Made by a program: the position numbers and the translations under genes. A DNA stretch of 60,732 nucleotides from JAETTH01 sp964455975 (GTDB lineage Bacteria > Bacillota > Clostridia > TANB77 > CAG-508). The notes under the pieces are model-generated. The model ran no database searches. It saw only the letters and a program-made list of their open reading frames with translations, and had not been told where the DNA came from. Numbering within the stretch: position 1 is the stretch's first letter; each line of letters begins with the position of its first letter. Below are positions 38,569 through 48,499 of this stretch, piece by piece. The stretch lies in the NCBI GenBank assembly GCA_964455975.1, contig CAYVYP010000002.1, positions 1-60,732 of the forward strand. Reading direction: 5' to 3'.

Positions 38569-39384
38569 TTATACCTCCTTGTCCATTTGGGGACGTTTCT
38601 CAATTGGACATTTTGTCCAATTTGGGACACTTCTTATTTTAAATATTCTCTCTATTACTTTTCTATTAATTCCCAATATTCTTGACATTTGACTTAATGA
38701 TATTCCTTTAATATCTATTAACTTTTGTATTTCTTTATTTCTTTCATATGTATTTAACCTTTGTATTTCTTTAATATCAACAATTTCACTAATAATAACT
38801 TTTGCTTCATCATCTGTTATTTTTGTTTTTAATTCATATTCTAAAAAATCTTTTATATCATTATTTAATCTTTGCAATGTAAATCTTTCAAATTCTTCTA
38901 AATTTCCATATATTGATAATAAATATTTTGTTTCTGTAATACCATCTCTTCCTTTGTAATCTTTATAACTACTCCACTTATATTCTTCTGTTTTACAGAT
39001 TCCTTCATTTTGTGGATTTTGATGAATATATTTTTGCAAACTGCATAAATATCTTATATTTTCAACTGGTTTACTTATGTACCTATTTTGGAAAAGATGC
39101 CCTATTCGTTCATATTTTTTATTAAAATATATTGAATAACTCAATGCTATCTTTTGCATTATTTTACATAAATTGTTTTCGTAATCATTTACTAATAAAT
39201 GAATATGATTATTCATTAAGCAATATGCATATATATCATATTTATACTTTTCTTTTGTTTTTATTAACTCTTGTATAAATTTCTTTCTATCTTGCTCATC
39301 ATAGAAAATGTTTCTCTGGTCTATTCCCCTTAATATTGTATGATACATGTTAGTATAACTTTTAATTCTTGCTACTCTTGGCAT
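38569..39384 (-). CDS. REP-associated tyrosine transposase (Y1, RAYT-like)
   Basis: 271 aa. The HUH motif NNHIHLLV (about residues 62-69), the catalytic Tyr in KYIHQNPQ and the start PRVARIKSYTNMYH are those of single-strand transposases of the Y1/RAYT family. A C-terminal helix-turn-helix (SLSQMSRILGINRKVIERIF) is added. Its last codons overlap one 48-bp palindromic repeat and the radA ribosome binding site, its stop abutting the radA ATG. A second repeat lies about 65 bases upstream of its start and a third 2 kb away. This is the usual domesticated RAYT-REP arrangement. Confidence 0.88.
   Translation of the reverse strand: MPRVARIKSYTNMYHTILRGIDQRNIFYDEQDRKKFIQELIKTKEKYKYDIYAYCLMNNHIHLLVNDYENNLCKIMQKIALSYSIYFNKKYERIGHLFQNRYISKPVENIRYLCSLQKYIHQNPQNEGICKTEEYKWSSYKDYKGRDGITETKYLLSIYGNLEEFERFTLQRLNNDIKDFLEYELKTKITDDEAKVIISEIVDIKEIQRLNTYERNKEIQKLIDIKGISLSQMSRILGINRKVIERIFKIRSVPNWTKCPIEKRPQMDKEV
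38587..38634 (-). repeat. REP-like palindromic repeat, copy 1 (inverted relative to copies 2 and 3)
   Basis: 48-base unit AGAAGTGTCCC...GAAACGTCCCC with a central palindrome AATTGGACA..TGTCCAATT. It overlaps the 3' end of the transposase gene and abuts radA. Confidence 0.88.
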
Positions 39385-39447
39385 AAAATCAATCCTTTCA
39401 ATTATGATATTTGATTTTAGCCCCCATATAACTTATTTTGTTTAGTT

Positions 39448-39495
39448 AGAAGTGTCCCTAATTGGACAAAATGTCCAATTGAGAAACGTCCCCAA
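39448..39495 (+). repeat. REP-like palindromic repeat, copy 2
   Basis: The same 48-base unit, upstream of the transposase and at the 3' end of the GH15 gene. Copies 1 and 2 flank the transposase as inverted repeats. Confidence 0.9.
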
Positions 39496-39504
39496 ATTAC
39501 CCAA

Positions 39505-41394
39505 TTACCCAATTAACTTTTCTAGTACTATTATGTACATTGCATGTGACCAGCCTAGTCCTATTACCCAGTTTGGTTTTAAGGTTTTATTATCTATTTG
39601 TTCTGATAGATATCCTTGTTTTGTTGCTGTTTTTGTTACAAAGTTAAAACATTCCATTGCTTTTTTTGTTTCATTTATTTCTAGATAATATAAAGACATC
39701 CATAATGTTGCTATTGGCCATGGATTGTTTCCTCCTAAGTAATTGTCTTCTTCAAATCTTATATATCCTCCTGTATATGTCCTTAATGTTAAATTTATTT
39801 TTTCTATTAAATTTGTAATGTGTTTTTCTTTTGCTGAAAACATATTAAATGGCATTACTGATGCTATTTGACTTATATCTGTTTTTGAATCTTTTGTATT
39901 TCTTTTTAATATTTTTGTGTTTTCTTCAAATAGATTTTTCATTACATATTCTTTTATTTTTATTTGATATTGTTCTAATTTTTGTGTTTGTTCTAAAATA
40001 TTTTGAATTTTTAGTCTATTTTCTTTATAATATTCTTCTACTTCTTTATATATTTTTATCATTGAATTAAATCCTGCAAATATGCTTGATAATGAATATA
40101 AATGTATTCCTTCGTTCATTTCCCATAAGTCATAACTAACTTGCATTTCATTTTTATTACTTAAAATATCTTTTATATATTTTTCTAAAAATTCTACTGC
40201 TTTTTCACACATTTTTAATGTTTCTTTTAAGAATTTTTTATCTTTTGTTTTTAAATAATGCTCATATATTCCATATACAACACTTGCTGTTTCATCTATT
40301 TGGTATCCCCAACATGGTGCTAAATGTCCATCTGTATAAAACCTTTGCTCCCACATTCCTGATTTGCTTTGTGTTATTTTACAAAAATTTTTATAAAATT
40401 TTTCTGTTTCTTTTTCCATTTTTAGTATATCTAATGCTTTTGTTACAAATACTGCATCTCTTGTCCAACAGTAAGAGTATCTTCCACTTTTTTCTAAATT
40501 TTCATCTGTTTCGATTCCTGCTGAAATTCCACCTGTTTTTATATTTGAAAGTAATGGATATAAAAGTATTGTTCTTGTATAGATTTCGTTTATTTTCTCA
40601 TTATTTTCTATTTTACTTATATCTAATTTTTTATGCTTTTCTACGTATGTATTCCAATATTTTTTTGTGTCATTTTCTAATTTATTTATATCCATTTTTC
40701 TTGTTTGTTCTACTTGATTTTTTGCATCAATGTTTTCTGGAACTGTATTATTATCATTAATATTTATAAATATTTCTATTTTTTTTATTTCACCTGGTTT
40801 GATAGTACCTAAACTATAGCATATTGCTGACTTATTTGACATTCCAATATAATCTTTATCTAAAAGTATTCCTGAAGCCATACTTTCTTTACACTCATGT
40901 ATTTGGTATCCATCAATTTTTTCCTTTGAAAATATTGATATTGTATAATCATGGCTATATTGTATCATTGTATCATTTTCTATTTTACAGCTTATCATAT
41001 TATTATGGTTTGATAAAAGTGCTGAATCTATCAAAAATTCTACATCTAAATCTACTGTATTTTCATTAATAAAAGAATATCTTTTTATTAATACATCTTC
41101 TTTTATAGGGACAAAATCTGTTTGAATAATTTTTAAATTAAAATATGTATTTTTTATTTGTGTTTTTAATATGTTAGTATTTTCTGTATAATATTGATTA
41201 TAAATATTATTTATATCATCATGTAATTTTATTAAATTAGAATCATTTATTTTTACTCCTGTAGTAAAAGATTCTAAAAATTGTTTGTAATCTACTGTTG
41301 GATAAAATAATCTTAATAATTCTCCTTTTTCACTATAGCTGGCTTTTATATTATTATTTCCTATTATACAATCATTTAAAAATTTTTCTTTCAT
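39505..41394 (-). CDS. Glycoside hydrolase family 15 (glucoamylase-like)
   Basis: 629 aa, no signal peptide. The N-terminal beta domain is followed by the alpha/alpha barrel with GH15 features: GRYSYCWTRDAVFVTKAL, GMWEQRFYTDGHLAPCWGYQIDE, YDLWEMNEGIHLYSLSSIFAG, LGGNNPWPIATLW and WVIGLGWSHAMY. The acid and base Glu residues are probably those in MWEQR/LWEMNEG-type positions. It likely trims alpha-glucosidic linkages of glycogen or imported oligosaccharides in the cytosol. It is flanked by REP copies 2 and 3. Confidence 0.9.
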   Translation of the reverse strand: MKEKFLNDCIIGNNNIKASYSEKGELLRLFYPTVDYKQFLESFTTGVKINDSNLIKLHDDINNIYNQYYTENTNILKTQIKNTYFNLKIIQTDFVPIKEDVLIKRYSFINENTVDLDVEFLIDSALLSNHNNMISCKIENDTMIQYSHDYTISIFSKEKIDGYQIHECKESMASGILLDKDYIGMSNKSAICYSLGTIKPGEIKKIEIFININDNNTVPENIDAKNQVEQTRKMDINKLENDTKKYWNTYVEKHKKLDISKIENNEKINEIYTRTILLYPLLSNIKTGGISAGIETDENLEKSGRYSYCWTRDAVFVTKALDILKMEKETEKFYKNFCKITQSKSGMWEQRFYTDGHLAPCWGYQIDETASVVYGIYEHYLKTKDKKFLKETLKMCEKAVEFLEKYIKDILSNKNEMQVSYDLWEMNEGIHLYSLSSIFAGFNSMIKIYKEVEEYYKENRLKIQNILEQTQKLEQYQIKIKEYVMKNLFEENTKILKRNTKDSKTDISQIASVMPFNMFSAKEKHITNLIEKINLTLRTYTGGYIRFEEDNYLGGNNPWPIATLWMSLYYLEINETKKAMECFNFVTKTATKQGYLSEQIDNKTLKPNWVIGLGWSHAMYIIVLEKLIG

Positions 41395-41417
41395 TTGTAT
41401 TCCCTTCTATCAATTTA

Positions 41418-41465
41418 AAGAAGTGTCCCAAATTGGACAAAATGTCCAATTTAGAAACGTCCCCA
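41418..41465 (+). repeat. REP-like palindromic repeat, copy 3
   Basis: A 48-base unit nearly identical to copy 2, same orientation, between the GH15 gene and the beta-CASP gene. It shows that the element occurs away from its transposase. Confidence 0.9.
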
Positions 41466-41472
41466 ATTGCCC

Positions 41473-43131
41473 CTAATTTTGTATTATACGTAATATTTGT
41501 GATTCTAATTCTTTCATTCTTAAGTTTAATTTTGCTATATCTTCGTCAGATGCTGTGTCTGTCAATATTTCTTCTTTTACAATTTGTTCCATATCTGAAA
41601 CTTCTTGTTTTAATTTTTCTAGTCTATTTATTGCTTCTTGCTTATCTTTAACTTCTTTATTTGGTAATTCTATTGTTTTTACTAATTTTATTTCTTCTGA
41701 TATTTCATAATCATCTCCATAACTTGGTATTGTTACTGGAATTGTTGTTGTTGCCTCTATTTTTTCTTTTAATACTATTTGTGATTCTGGTTCTCCATGT
41801 ACTAAAAAGATATGTTTTGGTTTATTTATGAATGAATATACAAAGTTTAAAAGCCACTCTTGGTCTGCATGTCCTGAATATCCTTCTATGTATTCTATTC
41901 TTGCATTTACTGCTATTTCTTCTCCAAATATTTTTACCATTTTTTCTCCATGAACTATTTTATCTCCTAATGTTCCTGGTGCTTGGTATCCTACAAATAA
42001 TATTGTACTATTTGGATTCCACAAATTATGTTTTAAATGATGTTTTATACGTCCTACTTCACACATACCGCTTGCAGATATTATTATTGATGGAATATTA
42101 CTTTCATTTAGTGCTTTAGATTCTTCTGATGTTACTGTAAATTTAAGCCCTGGAAATTCTAATGGGTTATCTCCATTTTTTAATGCTTCTTTTACATCTT
42201 CTTCAAAGAGATTCATATTTTCTCTAAATATTTCTGTTGCTGAAATTGCTAAAGGACTATCTACATATACTGGTGCTCTCATTATTGTTTGATATTTTTT
42301 TCTAAATTCTTCATCATCTCTTTTTTCTTTTAGCTTGTTAATTTCATATAATATTTCTTGAGTTCTTCCTACTGCAAATGATGGTATTACTACTGTTCCA
42401 CCTTTATCTAGAGTTTCTGATACCACATTTAAAAACATTTCTGCTTTTGAATCATTTCTCATATGTAATCTACTTCCATATGTAGATTCCATTATTACAT
42501 AATCTGCTGATTCTATCATTGTTGGTGAATCTAAAAGTGGAATATCATTATTACCTATATCTCCTGTAAATACAGCTTTTTTTTCTTCTCCATTTTCTTT
42601 TATCCAAACTTCAATAATACTAGAACCTAGCATATGTCCTGCATCATTAAATCTTACATGTATATTTTCATCAATTTCAATTATTTCATCATATGAAACT
42701 GGTTTAAATATTTCTAAACATTTTTCTGCATCTAATGCTGTGTATAATGGTGGTAATTCTTTTTTTCCTTCTCTTTTTCTTTTTCTATTTCTCCATTCAA
42801 TTTCCATTTCTTGTATATGTCCACTATCTGGAAGCATTATTGAACATAAATCACATGTTGCTTTTGTTGCATAAATTTTATTTCTATATCCTTCATTATA
42901 TAATTTTGGAATTCTTCCTGAATGATCTATATGTGCATGTGTTAATAACATAAAATCTATTTCATTTGGATTAAATTGAAATGGTGCTGAATTTTCCATT
43001 TCGTCTGCTGCTTTACCTTGATACATTCCAAGATCTACTAAGAATTTTTTTCCTGCTCCTTCTACTAAGAAATTTGAACCTGTTACTGTTTTTGCTGCTC
43101 CTAAAAAAGTAATATTCATATATTTGCTCAT
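41473..43131 (-). CDS. Metallo-beta-lactamase-fold RNA nuclease with beta-CASP and RMMBL domains
   Basis: 552 aa. Metal ligands are in LTHAHIDHSGRIPKL (residues about 62-76) and FNDAGHMLGSSIIEV. The beta-CASP segment includes VIPSFAVGRTQEIL and PSIIISASGMCEVGRIKHHL, and the RMMBL domain has YSGHADQEWLL and FLVHGE. A coiled coil ends the protein. The family consists of CPSF73/YSH1-like RNA processing nucleases. The flanking REP copy may act as its 3' stabiliser. Confidence 0.9.
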   Translation of the reverse strand: MSKYMNITFLGAAKTVTGSNFLVEGAGKKFLVDLGMYQGKAADEMENSAPFQFNPNEIDFMLLTHAHIDHSGRIPKLYNEGYRNKIYATKATCDLCSIMLPDSGHIQEMEIEWRNRKRKREGKKELPPLYTALDAEKCLEIFKPVSYDEIIEIDENIHVRFNDAGHMLGSSIIEVWIKENGEEKKAVFTGDIGNNDIPLLDSPTMIESADYVIMESTYGSRLHMRNDSKAEMFLNVVSETLDKGGTVVIPSFAVGRTQEILYEINKLKEKRDDEEFRKKYQTIMRAPVYVDSPLAISATEIFRENMNLFEEDVKEALKNGDNPLEFPGLKFTVTSEESKALNESNIPSIIISASGMCEVGRIKHHLKHNLWNPNSTILFVGYQAPGTLGDKIVHGEKMVKIFGEEIAVNARIEYIEGYSGHADQEWLLNFVYSFINKPKHIFLVHGEPESQIVLKEKIEATTTIPVTIPSYGDDYEISEEIKLVKTIELPNKEVKDKQEAINRLEKLKQEVSDMEQIVKEEILTDTASDEDIAKLNLRMKELESQILRIIQN

Positions 43132-43139
43132 CCTTTCAT

Positions 43140-44705
43140 TTATTTTATAATTTTTATATTTTTTTCTAATTTTACAATTATAGTTTTTACATCTTCTTTT
43201 TTATTGCTTATTACTATCTCATTTTCAAGTATATTTGTATCATATATTTGAATTTTTAATATTTCCTCTTTTTTTATAATAATATTAATATTTTCAATAG
43301 ATATTATTTTAGTATTAAATATATTTTTTAATATATCAAAATTTATATTATCATCTTTTGAAATCTTCTCTAATGCAGTTAATTCTAATGCTCTATTAAT
43401 TAGTATTTTTTCTGTTTTTTCTATATTTTCTTTTAATTCTTCTATTTGACTTATATTTAATTCTTCATTATATGGTAATAAATTATAATATCTAAATTTA
43501 TATATTAATTCTATTATCTCTTTTTTTGTTTCTACCTTTTTTATTAAAATAGTAAAACAAGCTAAAAATGCTTTTTGAAATTTTATAATTACATCTTCTT
43601 CATCATTTTCAGATGTTATATTTTCTAAAAATTCTACTTCTTTATTTAATTTTTCCTTTTTATTTACATATCCTTTAGGATCTAATAAAGAATTATATTC
43701 TTTTATTTTATTTAATGCTTCTTGCCTTTCTTTTTCTAAAATATCATATAAATGGCTTATGCTAAATATTTTATCTTTATTTGCAAGTTTACTATTTCTT
43801 TTTTTATATTCATCTCTCATTAATTCTTTATCATTTATAATTGCATCTATTTTTCCTATTTGATTTGTTAAATCTTTCTTTTTATTAGTAATATCTTGTA
43901 AAAATTCTTTTTTATTTTCTAATAATTCTAACTCTTGCTTTTTATTTTGTATAAAGTTATTAACTGATTTTTCTTCATTTTTATCTAATTCACTATTTAT
44001 TTTTATAGCTATTTTATATAAACTATTTAATATTTCATTTTTATTCTTTTGTCCATATTTAAGTTCTAAATCCTGTTCAAATTCTTCTAAATAGTCTTTT
44101 TTATTATCTATATTATTAATCCAAGATGAAATAAATTCATATCCTATTAGATAAATTAAATTCTGGAATATTAAATTATATGAAATATTTTCTATTTCTT
44201 TTTTTGATATTTCCCATGTCCATCCATTAAAATCTCGTATAATTTCTGAATTATTAATATCATTACCAATATTTAGAAGTCCTGAAATTGCTCTATCTAT
44301 AGGAAAATATTTTGAGTTTATGCATATTTTGTTATTAGATAATTTAAATATTGCATACAGCAACTGTCTTTCATTTGGATAAACTATTATTTTTTGTTCA
44401 TCTTGGTTTACTATAAATTCCGCTTCTTTTTCTTCTAATAATTTTGCTTCTTTTGTTCTTGGATTTACAATTCTTATCCATTCACTAGCCTCTATTATTT
44501 TTAGTATATTTTCTATTAAGTCTTGCTTTTTATATACATCTTGTTTAACTTCTTTATAATCTTTATATGAATTTTCTATCTTATATAACATACTAAGGAG
44601 AAGATTTTTAGTGTCTTCTGAAAAAGGCTTATATTCTAAAATTTTTTCAAGCTCGTTGTTATAATCTTTAATGTTAAATTTTTTAATAAAATCCTCTTTA
44701 GACAT
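43140..44705 (-). CDS. Large coiled-coil protein of unknown function
   Basis: 521 aa, soluble, very rich in Lys, Glu, Ile and Asn. The N-terminal third (residues 1-210) looks globular, with WIRIVNPRTKEAKLLEEKEAEF-type stretches; a long coiled coil covers about 225-365; and a mixed C-terminal domain follows. I recognise no catalytic motif. It starts 18 bases after ftsK, behind AAAGGAG, and ends 8 bases before the beta-CASP gene, so it is in the operon with these two. Possibly a chromosome- or division-related scaffold, by position only. Confidence 0.6.
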   Translation of the reverse strand: MSKEDFIKKFNIKDYNNELEKILEYKPFSEDTKNLLLSMLYKIENSYKDYKEVKQDVYKKQDLIENILKIIEASEWIRIVNPRTKEAKLLEEKEAEFIVNQDEQKIIVYPNERQLLYAIFKLSNNKICINSKYFPIDRAISGLLNIGNDINNSEIIRDFNGWTWEISKKEIENISYNLIFQNLIYLIGYEFISSWINNIDNKKDYLEEFEQDLELKYGQKNKNEILNSLYKIAIKINSELDKNEEKSVNNFIQNKKQELELLENKKEFLQDITNKKKDLTNQIGKIDAIINDKELMRDEYKKRNSKLANKDKIFSISHLYDILEKERQEALNKIKEYNSLLDPKGYVNKKEKLNKEVEFLENITSENDEEDVIIKFQKAFLACFTILIKKVETKKEIIELIYKFRYYNLLPYNEELNISQIEELKENIEKTEKILINRALELTALEKISKDDNINFDILKNIFNTKIISIENINIIIKKEEILKIQIYDTNILENEIVISNKKEDVKTIIVKLEKNIKIIK

Positions 44706-44723
44706 TATATCTTCTCCTTTTGT

Positions 44724-47104
44724 TTAATTTATATTTGATGTTTCTTCGCCATTTACATTACCAGCCATTTTTAGTTCTGCTAAACGTTCTTTGCTCATTA
44801 AGACTTCCCTTGGCTTACTTCCCTGGTATCCTGAAATTACTCCTCTTTCTTCCATTTGATCTATTATTCTACCTGCCCTTGCGTAACCTACTTTAAACCT
44901 TCTTTGAATAAAAGATGTTGAAGCTTGTCCGAGTTTCTACTACTGTATCAATTGCCTCCATTAAAAATGGATCTGTATCGTCATCATCATCTTTTTGACT
45001 TATTTCTTTATCTGTACTATTTGATTTTTCTATAGATTCTAATATATCTTCATTATATACAACTTCTCCGCCAGCTTTTAAAAAATCTACAATTTTTTCA
45101 ACTTCTTTATCTGATACAAAAGCGCCTTGAACTCTTGTAGGCTTTGGAGCTCCTGATGGAAAAAATAACATATCTCCTTTTCCTAAAAGTTTTTCTGCTC
45201 CAACCATATCTAAAATTGTTCTCGAATCTACTTGTGATGAAACTGCAAATGCAATTCTTGATGGAATATTTGCTTTAATAATACCTGTGATTACATCAAC
45301 AGATGGTCTTTGTGTTGCTATTACTAAATGCATTCCAGCTGCTCTTGCCATTTGTGCTAATCTACAAATTGCATCTTCTACATCTTTTGCTGCAACCATC
45401 ATTAAATCTGCAAGTTCATCTATAATTATTACTATTTGAGGAAGTTTTCCTATTCCTCCTTCTTTTTCTATTGCTTCATTATATCCTTTTATATCTCTTA
45501 CACCTTTTGAAGCAAAAAGACTATATCTATTTACCATTTCTTGAACTGCCCAAGCAAGAGCTCCGGCTGCTTTTTTAGGGTCTGTAACAACTGGTATTAA
45601 AAGATGTGGTATGCCATTATATACAGAAAGTTCAACTACTTTTGGATCTATCATAACTAGTTTTACTTCACTTGGCTTTGCTTTATATATTATGCTTGTA
45701 ATTATTGTATTTATACAAACACTCTTACCAGAACCTGTTGCACCTGCTATAAGTACATGTGGCATTTTAGCAATGTCTGCAATTACTTCTTCTCCTCCAA
45801 CATCTTTTCCTAATCCAAATCCTAATTTAGAATTATTTTCTTTGAATTTATCTGATTCTATTATATCTCTTAAATGTACTACTTCATTTTCTTTGTTAGG
45901 CACTTCTATTCCTACTGCTTGCTTTCCTGGAATTGGTGCTTCTATTCTTATTGTTGCTGCTGCTAAATTAAGAGCTATATCATCTGCTAAATTTGCTATT
46001 TTGCTAACCCTTACACCTTCTGCTGGTTTTAATTCATATCTTGTAATTGCAGGTCCAACAGAAACGTTTTCTACTTTAGCTGATACACCAAAACTATATA
46101 ATGTTTTTTGAAGTTTAGCTGCTGTATCTGTAACCGCTTTCTTTCCTCCTGTTCTAGCTTTTGTTTCACCTGGTTTTAAAAGTTCTACAGGCGGAAATTC
46201 GTAATGCTCATCTTCTGTCATTAAAGCATGCTCTAAAACTAATATTTCTTTTGTTTTATCTTCTTTTATTTCTTCTTGCTTTTTAAATAAATTATTTTCT
46301 ATATATTCTGGTGTTTCTACATTTTGTTTCATTCCAAGTGGTTGCAAATCATCTTTACTGTGATCATATTTTTTTAATTTAGAATTTTTATCATTAAAAT
46401 TAATCGTTATTTGTTCTTCTAATGGTAAGCTTTCTAACTCTTTTTTCTTTTTCTCTTCTTTTTCCCTTAATTTTCTTTCTTTTCTAGTTTCTACATGTTC
46501 TTCTGGTTTAGATAATTTCTTTTGTGACTGTTTCTCTTCTTTTCTTTGTTCCTTTTTTTCTTCCATATTTTCATAAAAACTTGCAATATATTTAGTTGGT
46601 TTAAATCCAAATATAAGCATTAGTTGAATTATTGCTAAACCAATACAAAGTATTACTGTTCCTAAAGTTCCTAATAACCTAGCAATAGGATATGCTACTA
46701 TTGTTCCGAATAGCTCCTCCTCCTATATTCTTTGTTCCTAAATCATATGCTTTTTTTATAACTTCATTAAACCCTTGATCTACTTTTATTGTTCCACTTG
46801 TTATTTGAAATATAGACATAATTGTTGAAAGTGCAACTATAAAAATTGCATACTGAATTAGTTTAGAATATAAATAATCTTTATCATCTAAACTTAAATA
46901 TATGCCTATTGCAAACATTCCTATTGGCAATATATATTTAACAAATCCAAATATGCCTCCTAAAGTAGGGCTTAAATGTTCTCCAATATATCCTGAATTT
47001 GTATATATAAGTACTGCAACTAATATACTTAAAATTATCATTGTTACTGCTGCTAAATCTATACTTATTTTTGATTTTTTCTTTGCTCTTCTACCTTTTG
47101 GCAT
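44724..47104 (-). CDS. ftsK: DNA translocase FtsK/SpoIIIE, read through two CGGA quadruplets
   Basis: 792 aa when the extra C at 46708 and 44931 are skipped. The N-terminus (MPKGRRAKKKSK) leads into four membrane helices; the first site (Gly133, GGGAIGTIVAYPIARLLG) falls in the third or fourth helix. A basic linker, the alpha and beta motor domains (GPAITRYELKP, Walker A GATGSGKS, IIDELADLMM) and the second site (Gly725, ETGQASTSFIQRRFKVGYARAGRIID) follow. The second site opens the gamma domain that reads KOPS/SRS DNA. Without the shifts the membrane part, motor and gamma domain are three separate frames. GGGAG is 6-7 bases before the ATG. Confidence 0.95.
44928..44931 (-). other. CGGA quadruplet / +1 frameshift site 2 in ftsK
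   Basis: Context ACT-C-GGA-CAA. Skipping C44931 restores the gamma winged-helix domain (69 codons to the stop). Confidence 0.92.
46705..46708 (-). other. CGGA quadruplet / +1 frameshift site 1 in ftsK
   Basis: Context ATT-C-GGA-ACA. Skipping C46708 joins the first membrane helices to the rest of the translocase. Confidence 0.92.
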
Positions 47105-47130
47105 TATATTACTCCCTTTCATATCCAACA

Positions 47131-47170
47131 AAAAACGGAAATCGGATTTCATTTTCCGACTTCCGATTTT
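47131..47170 (-). terminator. Hairpin upstream of ftsK
   Basis: Arms CGGAAATCGGA / TCCGACTTCCG with one mismatch and a T run on both strands, in the 77-base gap between the coiled-coil gene and ftsK. It contains several CGG triplets, which being non-coding do not bear on the codon rule. Confidence 0.75.
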
Positions 47171-47181
47171 TGATGTAAAAT

Positions 47182-47619
47182 CTATTTTAATTCTTTTCTA
47201 TTATTTTGAACTACAGAAAGCGCGTCTTCTAAAGCCACTTCTATACCTTGTAATATATTATCTGCATAATCTTTTGTACCTTTAGAAATTTCACGTGACA
47301 TTTCATTTGCAGTTTCTATGATTTGAGCTTTTTGTTCATATGCTTTTCTTGTTATCTCATGTTCATCTATCATAGATATTATTCTGTTTTCTGCTTCTTT
47401 AACTATATCGTCAGCTTCTTTTTGAGCTTCAACCAATATACGTTGTCTTTCTTCTTTTACCCATTTGGCTTGTTTTAATTCATCTGGTAATTTTAATCTT
47501 ATTTCTTTTATTATTTCTAAAAGTTCTTCTTTATCAATAACACCTTTATTTGAAAATGGTATTGTTTTACTTCTTTCTAAAATATCCTCTAAAGTCTCTA
47601 ATAATGTAAATATTTCCAT
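47182..47619 (-). CDS. Coiled-coil protein of the ATPase/DivIVA-like small family
   Basis: 145 aa, almost entirely helical. A heptad-rich centre (KEERQRILVEAQKEADDIVKEAENRI) resembles the b-subunit-like small proteins found after rsmD in many Clostridia and annotated only as ATPase-like. No nucleotide-binding motif is visible. It starts 7 bases after the rsmD stop, so the two are cotranscribed. Function unknown. Confidence 0.65.
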   Translation of the reverse strand: MEIFTLLETLEDILERSKTIPFSNKGVIDKEELLEIIKEIRLKLPDELKQAKWVKEERQRILVEAQKEADDIVKEAENRIISMIDEHEITRKAYEQKAQIIETANEMSREISKGTKDYADNILQGIEVALEDALSVVQNNRKELK

Positions 47620-47626
47620 TGTTTAA

Positions 47627-48181
47627 TTATGCCCCTTTCTGATTTAAAAATATTAGCTTTACTCTGCCATATTTTTTTACACATAAAATACTTATATTTA
47701 TATTTTCTAATTCTTTTAATTCTCTTTGCTCATCATCTGTTTCTAAAATTATTATTCCTTCTTTTTCAAGCAAATTTAATTCTACTACTTTTTTTATTGC
47801 TTTTACTGCTATATCATTTTTGTATGGTGGATCTATAAATATTATATCAAATTTATTATTTACATTATTTAAGCATTCTTCATAATCTTTATTCATTATT
47901 TGAATTTTTTCTTGAAATTTAGTTTTTTCTACATTCTTTTTTATTATTTCTATAGCTTTTCTTGATTTATCACAAAGTATTGCTTGTCTTGCTCCTCTAC
48001 TTATTGTTTCTATTCCTAATGCTCCACTTCCTGAAAACAAATCTAAAACATAAGAATCTAATATTTTTGATTGTATGCTACTAAACAATGCCTCTTTAAC
48101 TCTGTCTAAAGTTGGTCTAGTTTCTAAGCCTTCTAATGTATATAAAATAGTTCCTCTTGCTATTCCGCTAATTACTCTCAT
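47627..48181 (-). CDS. rsmD: 16S rRNA (guanine966-N2)-methyltransferase RsmD
   Basis: 184 aa. The start MRVISGIARG and RPTLDRVKEALFSSI are signatures of RsmD, followed by the SAM-binding LDLFSGSGALGIE and the catalytic DPPY. It methylates G966 near the ribosomal P site, where it touches the initiator tRNA. VISGIARG contains CGG out of frame (AGC-GGA). Confidence 0.95.
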   Translation of the reverse strand: MRVISGIARGTILYTLEGLETRPTLDRVKEALFSSIQSKILDSYVLDLFSGSGALGIETISRGARQAILCDKSRKAIEIIKKNVEKTKFQEKIQIMNKDYEECLNNVNNKFDIIFIDPPYKNDIAVKAIKKVVELNLLEKEGIIILETDDEQRELKELENINISILCVKKYGRVKLIFLNQKGA

Positions 48182-48499
48182 AGATTACCTCTTTATTTAT
48201 ATATCTATTTTATATTTTTTTTATTATATGTCAATAATATTAACAAAATTGTAATATATATTTAACACTGCTGTAACAATGATTACATATTGTAACAATA
48301 CGTTTACATTATACTTTATATTTATCAAATTAGCAATAAAAAGTAAAAAATAGTTTCAGAATATTATGATAAACATTTTTTCTTTACTTTTTATGTAAAG
48401 CATGCTATAATACAATTGTTTCGTAACTATTAAATTTCTAAATATTTTACAACATGGAAATGCAATAGTTTAATAACTTTTAGAAAGGGGATATTCTTT
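48182..48499 (+). promoter_or_regulatory. Divergent intergenic region with the purB promoter area
   Basis: AT-rich spacer between divergent rsmD and purB. A TTTACTTTTTATGTAAAG segment followed by GCTATAAT (48405-48412) gives a plausible -10 for purB, about 85 bases before the ATG. AGAAAGGGG lies before the ATG. I see no riboswitch fold. Confidence 0.45.

Noticed and set aside
38569..38630. A RadA start upstream, inside the palindromic repeat
   Set aside because: That frame reads the repeat (SQIGQNVQLRNVPK) and lacks the zinc finger; ATG 38568 with GGAGGT gives the true N-terminus MAKTKSVFVC.
39849..40760. Plus-strand hydrophobic frames rich in Leu and Phe opposite minus-strand genes
   Set aside because: They are antisense shadows of Lys/Glu/Asn-rich genes such as the GH15 gene, with no ribosome binding sites.
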